DNA from: JAPLGE01 sp964355545
GTDB taxonomy: Bacteria > Bipolaricaulota > Bipolaricaulia > UBA7950 > UBA9294
Length of the DNA stretch: 14,065 nt
Assembly: GCA_964355545.1 (NCBI GenBank)
Contig: CAYHEK010000039.1
Span: forward strand, 1-14,065
Direction of reading: 5' to 3'
This document shows positions 7,705-13,626 of the stretch, piece after piece; within the stretch, counting starts at the first letter, position 1; the number at the start of each line of letters is the position of its first letter. The translations under genes and the position numbers were made by a program. The notes beneath the pieces were generated by a model that ran no database searches, had not been told where the DNA came from, and saw only the letters and a program-made list of their open reading frames with translations.

Positions 7705-8373
7705 CTACTCCACCAGGCGGTAGCCGAACCCGCGCACGGTGAGGAGGAGCTTGGGGTGAGCCGGGTCCTCCTCGAGCTTTTTTCGCAGAAGATACGCGTA
7801 CTTCTGGACGTCCTGCGCGCTCGAGTAGGGGCTCGCCGGCCAGAGTTGAGCGAGGATCTCCTCGGTCGAGAAGACCCGGCCGGGGGCGGAGGCGAGGAGC
7901 TTGAGCAGGCCGTACTCCTTCGGGGAGAGGGGGAGCGCCTTCCCCCGCACGCGGACTTCCTTGCGGGCGTCGTCGATCCAGATCCCCGCCGCCGTGAGGG
8001 AGGGCCGACTCCGCCGGAGGACAGCCTCGATGCGCGCCCGCACCTCATCCAGGTGGAACGGTTTGGGAATGTAGTCGTCCGCTCCGTGGGAAAGGCCTCG
8101 CACCCTGTCCTCCACCCTCCCCAGGGCGGTGAGGAGGATCACCGGCCGGTCGCTTCTCTCTCGGATCTCGGCGAGGACCTGCCAGCCGTCCTTATCGGGG
8201 AGCATGACGTCGAGGAGGACGAGGTCGGGCTCCTTCTCCGCAAACTGCGCGAGCGCCTCCGCAGCCGTGGAGGTGGTCGTCACCACGTACCCCTGGGCGC
8301 TCAAGAAGCTGCGCAGGATCTCCGCGATGTCCGGCTCGTCTTCGCAAACGAGGATCCGCGCTTGGGTCGTCAC
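7705..8373 (-). CDS. OmpR/PhoB-type response regulator
   Basis: A 222-residue two-component response regulator. The receiver domain (about 5-118) has acidic pocket E11/D12, phosphoacceptor D55 in LVLLDVMLPD, T82 in ILLTA and K104 in YIPKPF. The C-terminal winged-helix DNA-binding domain (about 128-221) shows LSPKEYGLLKLLASAPGRVF, the recognition-helix region VQKYAYLLRKKLE, and ends VRGFGYRLVE. All key residues are intact. The GTG at 8373 was chosen because GAGGGGTGA sits five bases upstream; the frame is open for 16 further codons. It lies 64 bp downstream of ftsZ on the same strand and no histidine kinase is in the window, so it is an orphan here. Its target is unknown. Confidence 0.92.
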   Translation of the reverse strand: MTTQARILVCEDEPDIAEILRSFLSAQGYVVTTTSTAAEALAQFAEKEPDLVLLDVMLPDKDGWQVLAEIRERSDRPVILLTALGRVEDRVRGLSHGADDYIPKPFHLDEVRARIEAVLRRSRPSLTAAGIWIDDARKEVRVRGKALPLSPKEYGLLKLLASAPGRVFSTEEILAQLWPASPYSSAQDVQKYAYLLRKKLEEDPAHPKLLLTVRGFGYRLVE

Positions 8374-8437
8374 AGGACTCACCCCTCTAGAGATGGTGAA
8401 CGAGAAGGGCTCTCTTCTCAAGGAGAGGACGGCAGGC

Positions 8438-9802
8438 CTACTTCGCCGCCTTCTCCTCGCCCGGCGCCTCGCGGCTCCGCCGCAGGAAGGTGGGGACGTC
8501 GAGCTCCTTGGTCAGCTTGATCCGCTCCCGCCGCGGGAGCTCCTTTCTCCTTGACTCCTCTTCACTTGACTCCTGAAAGTCGGCCGCGATGACCGTGATC
8601 TTGACTCCATTCTTGAACCCCTCCTTCACCACCGCGCCGAAGACGAGGTCGCACTCGGTCGCCGCCACCCGCCGGACGAGGTCCGCCGCGGCCGTCACCT
8701 CGCTCAGGGTGAGGTCCTCCCCGCCGGTGATGTTCATGATCAGCTTCTTCGCCCCGCGGACCGATCCCCCCTCCAGGAGGGGATTCGCGCTCGCGAGTTT
8801 CGCCGCGGCCACGGCCCGCCCCTCCCCGCGTGCCTCGCCCATCCCCATCATCGCTTCCCCCGCACCAACGAGGAGGGTGCGAATGTCGGAGAAATCGAGG
8901 TTGACCAGGCCGCGTACTGTGATTAAATCCGAGATCCCGCGCACCCCTTGGTGAAGGATCCCGTCGGCAAGCTCAAAGGCCTTGGTCAAGGCGAGCCCCT
9001 TGGCCGCCGTCTCCAGGAGCCGATCGTTCGAGACGACGATCAGGACGTCCGCGATCTGGCGCAGCTTGGCCAGGCCGGCTTCGGCGCGCGCCCGGCGGAC
9101 GGTCCCTTCGAAGGAGAAGGGCTTAGTGACCACGCCGATCGTAAGGGCACCGCTCTCCTTGGCGATCTCTGCCACGACCGGCGCTGCCCCAGTCCCCGTC
9201 CCTCCCCCGAGCCCCGCTGTGATGAAGACAAGGTCCATCCCTTTAAGGAGACTGGCGATCTCCCACCGCGACTCCTGCGCCGCCTGCCTCCCCTTGGTCT
9301 CGTCGCCGCCTGTCCCCCGGCCGCCGGTGATGTCCAGGCCAAGTTGAAGGATCTCGTGGACGCGGGACATCCCCAGGACCTGTTTGTCGGTGTCGACAGC
9401 GATCAGACGGACCCCTTGGAGGTGCTCCTCCCGCATCCGGTCGATCGCGTTCACTCCGCCGTCCCCGATCCCGAGGACGCCGATGCGGCCGGCGGTCTCG
9501 ACCTGTGGTCGCACCTCGCGGACGCTCTCAACGAGGGGCGGCTCGCCGATCACAAGACGGCGAGGCCCGATCACGCGGGCGATCGTCTCCTCGAGCTTCG
9601 CCTGCTTGCGGCGGCAGTACTCCTTCTTGAACTCGCTGTCGACCGCGATCGTCAGACGGTCCTCCGTGAGAAAGATCGCCTGGTGATCCTTGGGAAGGCA
9701 CGCGCGCAGGATGCGATCATCGATCGCTGCCAGGACCTCCCGCCAGCGCGCAGCAAACCCGCCCGCCGGGGAGGCTTCGTCCGCCGGTTGCCTGTCTGAC
9801 AT
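8438..9802 (-). CDS. ftsZ: Cell division GTPase FtsZ with N-terminal DnaA-I/DnaX-C-like extension
   Basis: FtsZ, the tubulin homologue that polymerises into the division ring. With the ATG at 9802 it has 454 residues. The GTPase core starts near residue 105 (RIGVLGIGDGGVNAIDRM). It contains the tubulin/FtsZ signature AGLGGGTGTGAAP (196-208), TKPFSFEG, and the T7 synergy loop NLDFSD (301-306) with its N and both D residues, so it should hydrolyse GTP. A short charged linker of about 25 residues leads to the tail peptide LDVPTFLRR (434-442), the site that binds FtsA/ZipA/SepF-type partners. Unusually, the core is preceded by about 100 residues. Of these about 17-88 (RWREVLAAIDDRIL ... LTIAVDSEFKKEY ... 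IARVIGP) look like the pseudo-KH fold of DnaA domain I or the DnaX/tau C-terminus. The reading frame is continuous across the junction. An in-frame ATG at 9823 overlaps the predicted -10 box, so 9802 is preferred. The first G-loop has D in place of the usual G (GIGDGGVNA). No ftsA or other dcw genes are adjacent. Confidence 0.93.
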   Translation of the reverse strand: MSDRQPADEASPAGGFAARWREVLAAIDDRILRACLPKDHQAIFLTEDRLTIAVDSEFKKEYCRRKQAKLEETIARVIGPRRLVIGEPPLVESVREVRPQVETAGRIGVLGIGDGGVNAIDRMREEHLQGVRLIAVDTDKQVLGMSRVHEILQLGLDITGGRGTGGDETKGRQAAQESRWEIASLLKGMDLVFITAGLGGGTGTGAAPVVAEIAKESGALTIGVVTKPFSFEGTVRRARAEAGLAKLRQIADVLIVVSNDRLLETAAKGLALTKAFELADGILHQGVRGISDLITVRGLVNLDFSDIRTLLVGAGEAMMGMGEARGEGRAVAAAKLASANPLLEGGSVRGAKKLIMNITGGEDLTLSEVTAAADLVRRVAATECDLVFGAVVKEGFKNGVKITVIAADFQESSEEESRRKELPRRERIKLTKELDVPTFLRRSREAPGEEKAAK

Positions 9803-9821
9803 GTCTCTCAATCCCAGACCC

Positions 9822-9850
9822 ATTCTCTACGGCCGAGAGAGAAAAGTCAA
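9822..9850 (-). promoter_or_regulatory. Predicted sigma-70 promoter for ftsZ
   Basis: Minus strand TTGACT (9845-9850), 17 bp spacer, GAGAAT (9822-9827). Predicted transcription start is near 9815, about 13 nt before the ATG at 9802. The -10 overlaps the alternative ATG at 9823, which argues against that start. It would give ftsZ (and the response regulator) expression independent of the upstream tRNA unit. Confidence 0.55.
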
Positions 9851-9961
9851 CACCGCATGAAAAGCGGAAAGGCGAGTGCCGCAAGACGCGCGAAGCTCAA
9901 GAGAAGCCACACGAGAAGAGAAACGAAGAAGGTAGGCGAAGTACGCCCTGTGTTGGGAGGT

Positions 9962-10162
9962 CTACTCCTTGGCCTTGGCCTCGGCGTGGGTCGCGGCGAC
10001 GATCTCCATGCCGTTGTAGTAGCCGCAGTGAGGGCAGACCCGGTGCGGAAGCTTCGACTCGTGGCAGTGCGGACACTCCGCCGCAGCGATCTCGGCCATC
10101 CGCTCGTGCCCTCGGCGCATCCGCGCCTTCGACCGAGACGTCCGATACTTGGGAACCGGCAT
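9962..10162 (-). CDS. rpmF: 50S ribosomal protein L32 (bL32), zinc-binding form
   Basis: A 66-residue L32. It begins with the typical MPVPKYRTSRSKARMRRGH and carries a four-cysteine zinc ribbon, C30-P-H-C33 and C43-P-H-C46, so this is the zinc-dependent form. A strong AAGGAGG lies four bases before the ATG. It is 26 bp downstream of dtd on the same strand. The usual neighbours of rpmF in many bacteria (yceD upstream, plsX downstream) are absent; dtd precedes it and ftsZ follows after 159 bp. Confidence 0.95.
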   Translation of the reverse strand: MPVPKYRTSRSKARMRRGHERMAEIAAAECPHCHESKLPHRVCPHCGYYNGMEIVAATHAEAKAKE

Positions 10163-10188
10163 TCTTCCTCCTTGGCGCGCAAACGTCT

Positions 10189-10668
10189 CTATTGAGTGAG
10201 AGGCGGAGTGTAGCCGCCAATGGGATCCGGCGCAAGGTCGAGGATGAGGGTGACCGGCCCGTCGTTTGTGAGGTCGACCTCCATCTTCGCCCCGAAGACC
10301 CCGGCCTTCACCGAAACCCCTTCCGCTTCGAGGGCGCGGATGAAGCTCCGGAAGAGCGGCTCCGCCTCCTCCGGTCGAGCGGCGTCGCTGAAGCTCGGCC
10401 GGCGTCCCTTCTGGATCTCCCCGTACAGGGTGAACTGCGAGACAATAAGGACCTCTCCCCCCACGTCCCGCAGGGAGAGATTCATCTTCCCTTCCCCATC
10501 CTCGAAGATACGAAGCTCAACGAGCCTTCGCGCGAGGCGCGCGAGATCGAGTACCGCGTCTTTTCTCCCAATCCCGACGAGGAGGAGGAGCCCGCCTGCG
10601 ATGGAGGCGACGGTCTCCCCGCCCACCCGTACCCTCGCCCGACTCACCCGCTGCAAGACGATGCGCAC
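10189..10668 (-). CDS. dtd: D-aminoacyl-tRNA deacylase (DTD)
   Basis: A 159-residue DTD, a homodimeric proofreading enzyme that removes D-amino acids (and glycine from tRNA-Ala) from mischarged tRNAs in the cytoplasm. Family marks are the N-terminus MRIVLQRVSRARV, the active-site SQFTLYG (77-83) and the NDGPVT block (135-140) with the cross-subunit Gly-cisPro pair at 137-138. It starts at a GTG just 2 bp after the RNase H-like stop codon, with GGAAGGA suitably upstream, so it is surely cotranslated with that gene. The open frame continues upstream to 10869, but that part overlaps the RNase H-like gene and is not conserved DTD sequence. Confidence 0.95.
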   Translation of the reverse strand: MRIVLQRVSRARVRVGGETVASIAGGLLLLVGIGRKDAVLDLARLARRLVELRIFEDGEGKMNLSLRDVGGEVLIVSQFTLYGEIQKGRRPSFSDAARPEEAEPLFRSFIRALEAEGVSVKAGVFGAKMEVDLTNDGPVTLILDLAPDPIGGYTPPLTQ

Positions 10669-10670
10669 GC

Positions 10671-11192
10671 CTAGTCCTTCCGCGCGAGGTCCTCCGCGTA
10701 CGCGATCAAGCGCTCCATCTCCTCCTCCGACAGGAGGGAGGCCCGCGCGAGGAGCCGCATCTCTAGGCGCTCGCGCGTCATCTGGGCCTGGATCCGGCTG
10801 TGGAACGCCTGCTCGACCAGGCGGAGGGCGAGGCGGTTCGCGTCGTGATCGATCAAGTTGACCCGCCACTGCGGGAACTCGTTCAGCAGGGCCTTGGCTG
10901 TCTCGACCAGGTGGCGAAGGTGCGGCTGCCGCGTCGTGAAGAGCCCGTTCACTTCGTTCGCGAGGTTTTGGTTACCGACGAAGAAGATGGCCGACTCCGG
11001 CGAGTAGGCGTGGGCCCGCCGGCAGCCCTCGATCAGGGCGCGGTACTCGGCCACCTCGGTGGTCGTCCTCCCGATGAGGCGCGAGACCTCCTCGATGACG
11101 TTCCCGTCCTTGTCGGTGATCGCGATCCCGATCCCCGCCTCGCCGGGTCCGTCGCGCGCCCGACCGTCCACGTACACAAACACCTTCTCCAT
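10671..11192 (-). CDS. RNase H-like fold protein, probably lacking full active site
   Basis: A 173-residue protein whose first about 130 residues match the bacterial RNase HI-like (RVT_3) fold: VFVYVDGRARDGPGEAGIGI at the start and TTEVAEYRALIEGC (44-57). The first two catalytic carboxylates, D9 and E49, are present. By position relative to the conserved NG at 82-83, the third (D in DSxL) is G73 in FVGNQNLANEVNG. The fourth (D in NxxADxL) is L123 in NRLALRLVEQA. The C-terminal 40 residues are a charged helical extension. It may bind nucleic acid without cleaving it, or be an altered enzyme. ATG 11192 was chosen; an in-frame GTG at 11213 lies inside the tRNA gene. AAGG directly precedes the ATG. 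It sits between a tRNA and dtd, suggesting a translation-linked role, which is inference. Confidence 0.82.
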   Translation of the reverse strand: MEKVFVYVDGRARDGPGEAGIGIAITDKDGNVIEEVSRLIGRTTTEVAEYRALIEGCRRAHAYSPESAIFFVGNQNLANEVNGLFTTRQPHLRHLVETAKALLNEFPQWRVNLIDHDANRLALRLVEQAFHSRIQAQMTRERLEMRLLARASLLSEEEMERLIAYAEDLARKD

Positions 11193-11204
11193 CCTTAGCA
11201 GGTA

Positions 11205-11276
11205 TGGGCCCACCAGGGGTCGAACCTGGGACCGACCGGTTATGAGCCGGTTGCTCTACCACTGAGCTATGGACCC
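11205..11276 (-). tRNA. tRNA with CAU anticodon (Met elongator type, or Ile2)
   Basis: A 72-nt cloverleaf on the minus strand. The acceptor stem GGGTCCA pairs with TGGGCCC (one T-G wobble), discriminator A. The D arm is GCTC-AGTGGTA-GAGC, the anticodon arm ACCGG-CTCATAA-CCGGT (anticodon CAT at 11242-11244), the variable loop is 5 nt, and the T arm CCAGG-TTCGACC-CCTGG. No 3' CCA is encoded. The full acceptor pairing at position 1-72 excludes initiator tRNA. A CAU anticodon can be elongator Met or lysidine-modified Ile2, which the sequence alone does not settle. It is the first gene of the minus-strand unit leading into the RNase H-like gene. Confidence 0.95.
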
Positions 11277-11293
11277 GTAACCCTATGGAGAGC

Positions 11294-11322
11294 ACTGTAA
11301 TTCACGGGCGCGCCTCCGTCAA
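11294..11322 (-). promoter_or_regulatory. Predicted sigma-70 promoter for tRNA-RNase H-like-dtd-rpmF unit
   Basis: Minus strand TTGACG (11317-11322), 17 bp spacer, TACAGT (11294-11299). The predicted transcription start is near 11287, about 11 nt before the mature tRNA 5' end at 11276. Close spacing of the following genes suggests that the transcript continues through dtd and rpmF. Confidence 0.65.
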
Positions 11323-11472
11323 GACGCCCTTGGTTTCCGTTTTCGCCAGGCGCTTCGAGGGACCTCGCCCGGGGAGTCTTCGGGCGGTCGCCCGGGCTCG
11401 TTGATGACGCTTGGTGATCTCGCCGCAGGAGTGACTGGGTTCGCTTGGATTACCATCCATGCGCGAAGACGG

Positions 11473-11502
11473 TTGACTTCCTGTGGAGCGTCTTGGTATA
11501 CT
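11473..11502 (+). promoter_or_regulatory. Predicted sigma-70 promoter for peptide transporter
   Basis: TTGACT (11473-11478), 18 bp spacer, TATACT (11497-11502). This is the best -10 match in the window. The predicted start near 11509 leaves a leader of about 144 nt before the GTG at 11653. Confidence 0.7.
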
Positions 11503-11536
11503 GATGACGCCGATCCACTAGATCAAAGAGCGGTGG

Positions 11537-11566
11537 GGCATGGCTCTGGTTGTAGAGAGCCGTGCC
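11537..11566 (+). promoter_or_regulatory. Strong hairpin in the leader of the solute-binding protein mRNA
   Basis: GGCATGGCTCT (11537-11547) pairs along its whole length with AGAGCCGTGCC (11556-11566), with one T-G wobble and an 8-nt loop. It lies about 28 nt after the predicted transcript start. No T-run follows, so it is not a simple terminator. It may stabilise the mRNA or be part of a regulatory leader. I do not recognise a known riboswitch. Confidence 0.6.
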
Positions 11567-11652
11567 GGAATGAAGTGCTGACTGGATGCGGCTTCAGGGA
11601 AGTTTGCTCCTCTGCGGTCGCTCTAGCGGTGGTTACCTAAGGAGGCAAAGCT

Positions 11653-13539
11653 GTGAAGAGAATCTGGTTACTAGGTCTCGGATTACTCCTGCTGATTGGG
11701 GTGGTCGCTTCGGCGGAGGAAGCCGTCCCGAACCCCGATACGCTGGTTGTCGCCACGTTCTCAGGCTGGGATTCGTTTGATCCGGCCTGGTGCTACGACA
11801 CCGCGAGCGGTGAGGGGCTCTTCCATATTTATGAGAGCCTGGTCGCGTACGACGGCACATCGATGACACTGTTCCGCCCAATCCTCGCCACAAAGGTGCC
11901 GAGCCTCGACAACAAGCTGGTGAAGATCGCCGCGGACGGTTCGGCGACGGTCCGCTTCCCAATCCGCAAGGGCGTTCTCTTCCACAACGGCGACGTGATG
12001 ACGCCGGAGGACGTCGTCTACTCCTTCCAGCGGAACATGCTGGCGGACCCGACCGCTGGACCCGATTGGATCCTGCTTTCGCAGCTCGTGGGCAAGGACA
12101 CGCTGCAGGAGCTGATCGATGAGCAAGGGGCGGACGCGGCCTACGATGCAGTCATGAACGCCGTTTACATCCCGGCCGATGATCCCAATGCGGTCGAGTT
12201 TAGACTGCCCAAGATGACGCCCTTCTTCTTGCAGACGATCGCTGACAGCGCAAGCTGGGCCTTCATCGTGGACAAGAAGTGGTGCATCGAGCAGGGCGCC
12301 TGGGACGGAAAGAAGGACAACTGGCAGAAGTGGCACGATCAGCCCAAGGAGGAGATGGCCCTCTACACCAAGGCCAACGGGACGGGCTCCTTCATGCTCG
12401 AAGGCACCCCTGATCCGGTGACTGGCTATACCCTCGTCCGCTTTGACAAGTACCACCAGGGCGCCGAGACGATTGGCGGCTTTGACATGCTGCCGAAGCC
12501 CCTGCTGAAGCGGGTGGAGATCGTGTACGTCGACGAGTGGACAACGCGCAAGCTGATGCTCGAGGAAGGGAAGGCCGACATTGCCGACATCCCGCGCCAG
12601 TTCAAGGCGCAGGTGGAAGGGACCCCCGGCCTTCGCACGATCTACGACCTCCCGGGCGGGAACAACCAGGGCTTCCTACTCAACTTGGACATCGTGACGG
12701 AGGGGAACGACCGCCTCGGGAGCGGGAAGCTCGACGGAAAGGGTGTCCCGCCCGACTTCTTCCAAGACGTCCACGTCCGCAGGGGGTTCGCTTACTGCTT
12801 CGGCTATCAGGCATTCATCGACCAAGTCCTGATGGGCGAGGCCACCACCCCCACGGGTGTTCTTCTGCCGTGGCTGCCGTACTTTAACCCAGCTCAGGAA
12901 GGCTTTACCAATGATCCGGAGAAGGCGGCGGAGGAGTTCAAGCAGGCGTGGGGAGGCGAACTCTGGGAGAAGGGCTTCTGGATGCGCCTTGACTACAACG
13001 CGGGGAACGTCGCGCGGCAGACCGGATGCGAGATGCTCCGGGACGCGCTGATGAAGATCAACCCGAAGTTCCAGGTTGAAGTGCGCGGCATCCCGTGGGC
13101 GAACTACCTCGACGATAACCGCGCTCGCCGAATGACGATGTTCTTCATCGGCTGGCAATTCGACTACCCCGATGAGGACAACTTCATGACCCCCTACTAC
13201 TCGAGCACCGGGACCTACGGTGGACGAGGGAGCTTCGCGAAGCTCGGAGACGTCTCCAAGCAGATCGACGCGCTCATTCTGCAAGCCCGCTTCGAGTCGG
13301 ATCCCGCGAAGAGGAAGGACCTCTACTACCAGTTGCAGGCACTGGGCCACGACAACGTTCTGAGCATCATGACCGCTGAGCCGACGGGCCGCCGCTGGAT
13401 GCGGACATGGGTCGGTGGGTTCTGGTACCATCCCTCGTGGAGTGGGCTCAATTTCAAGACGATGTACAAGGCGTCGGCCGCTACTCCGGATCTTGCCCTG
13501 TTGGGAGCCTACGCGTACAAGATCGAGGAGTGGAAGTAG
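11653..13539 (+). CDS. ABC transporter substrate-binding protein, family 5 (peptide/opine/nickel type)
   Basis: A 628-residue exported solute-binding protein of family 5 (DppA/OppA-like), which captures peptides or similar ligands outside the membrane for an ABC importer. It has a signal peptide (MKRIWLLGLGLLLLIGVVASA, cleavage after A21 with no lipobox cysteine). The typical core follows: DTLVVATFSGWDSFDPAW at the mature start, the lobe I pattern FPIRKGVLFHNGDVMTPEDV (the SBP_bac_5 signature), later VDEWTTRKLMLEEGKADIA, then VHVRRGFAYCFGY. It is longer than most DppA-type proteins (about 530-560), partly through a Trp/Lys-rich insert around residues 200-240. The GTG start has a strong AAGGAGG (11639-11645) seven bases upstream. 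The permease gene follows after a stable hairpin. The ligand cannot be told from sequence. Confidence 0.93.
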   Translation: MKRIWLLGLGLLLLIGVVASAEEAVPNPDTLVVATFSGWDSFDPAWCYDTASGEGLFHIYESLVAYDGTSMTLFRPILATKVPSLDNKLVKIAADGSATVRFPIRKGVLFHNGDVMTPEDVVYSFQRNMLADPTAGPDWILLSQLVGKDTLQELIDEQGADAAYDAVMNAVYIPADDPNAVEFRLPKMTPFFLQTIADSASWAFIVDKKWCIEQGAWDGKKDNWQKWHDQPKEEMALYTKANGTGSFMLEGTPDPVTGYTLVRFDKYHQGAETIGGFDMLPKPLLKRVEIVYVDEWTTRKLMLEEGKADIADIPRQFKAQVEGTPGLRTIYDLPGGNNQGFLLNLDIVTEGNDRLGSGKLDGKGVPPDFFQDVHVRRGFAYCFGYQAFIDQVLMGEATTPTGVLLPWLPYFNPAQEGFTNDPEKAAEEFKQAWGGELWEKGFWMRLDYNAGNVARQTGCEMLRDALMKINPKFQVEVRGIPWANYLDDNRARRMTMFFIGWQFDYPDEDNFMTPYYSSTGTYGGRGSFAKLGDVSKQIDALILQARFESDPAKRKDLYYQLQALGHDNVLSIMTAEPTGRRWMRTWVGGFWYHPSWSGLNFKTMYKASAATPDLALLGAYAYKIEEWK

Positions 13540-13562
13540 GCTAATTGAGGAGGAACTCATAA

Positions 13563-13590
13563 GGAGCGGGGACAGTATTGTCCCCGCTCC
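13563..13590 (+). terminator. Perfect 12-bp intercistronic hairpin (partial terminator/mRNA stabiliser)
   Basis: GGAGCGGGGACA and its exact complement TGTCCCCGCTCC flank a 4-nt loop GTAT, 23 bp after the solute-binding protein stop and 36 bp before the permease ATG. The following bases ATCTTCTATTCT are only moderately T-rich, so read-through is expected. This is the place where binding-protein operons often carry a structure that keeps the binding protein more abundant than the permeases. I infer that role. Confidence 0.75.
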
Positions 13591-13626
13591 ATCTTCTATT
13601 CTGCGTGCCGTTTCGAGAGGAAGACC

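Larger units (their letters stand above)
11277..11652. other. Divergent intergenic region between tRNA unit and peptide transporter
   Basis: No convincing protein gene is present in these 376 bp. They hold the tRNA promoter (minus, 11294-11322) and a GC-rich patch with a direct repeat TCGCCCGGG (11365-11373 and 11388-11396) that includes a small hairpin CGGGC-GGTC-GCCCG (11381-11394). There is a short inverted repeat TGGAT-TACC-ATCCA (11446-11459) just upstream of the transporter promoter (plus, 11473-11502). The long transporter leader carries a strong hairpin (11537-11566). A 9-bp word TGATGACGC occurs at 11402-11410 and again at 11502-11510, the latter across the predicted transcription start. 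Confidence 0.6.

Noticed and set aside
8402..8419. Inverted repeat GAGAAG-6 nt-CTTCTC between ftsZ and the response regulator
   Set aside because: Short AT/GC-mixed stem with no T-tract on the minus strand; too weak to call a terminator, and the two genes may be cotranscribed.
8948..9799. Plus-strand 283-codon open frame opposite ftsZ
   Set aside because: Antisense shadow of ftsZ with no domain pattern and no ribosome-binding site of note.
9897..9961. Terminator after rpmF
   Set aside because: A GGCG-TACTT-CGCC stem followed by a loosely T/C-rich stretch on the minus strand exists, but 4 bp is too weak to call.
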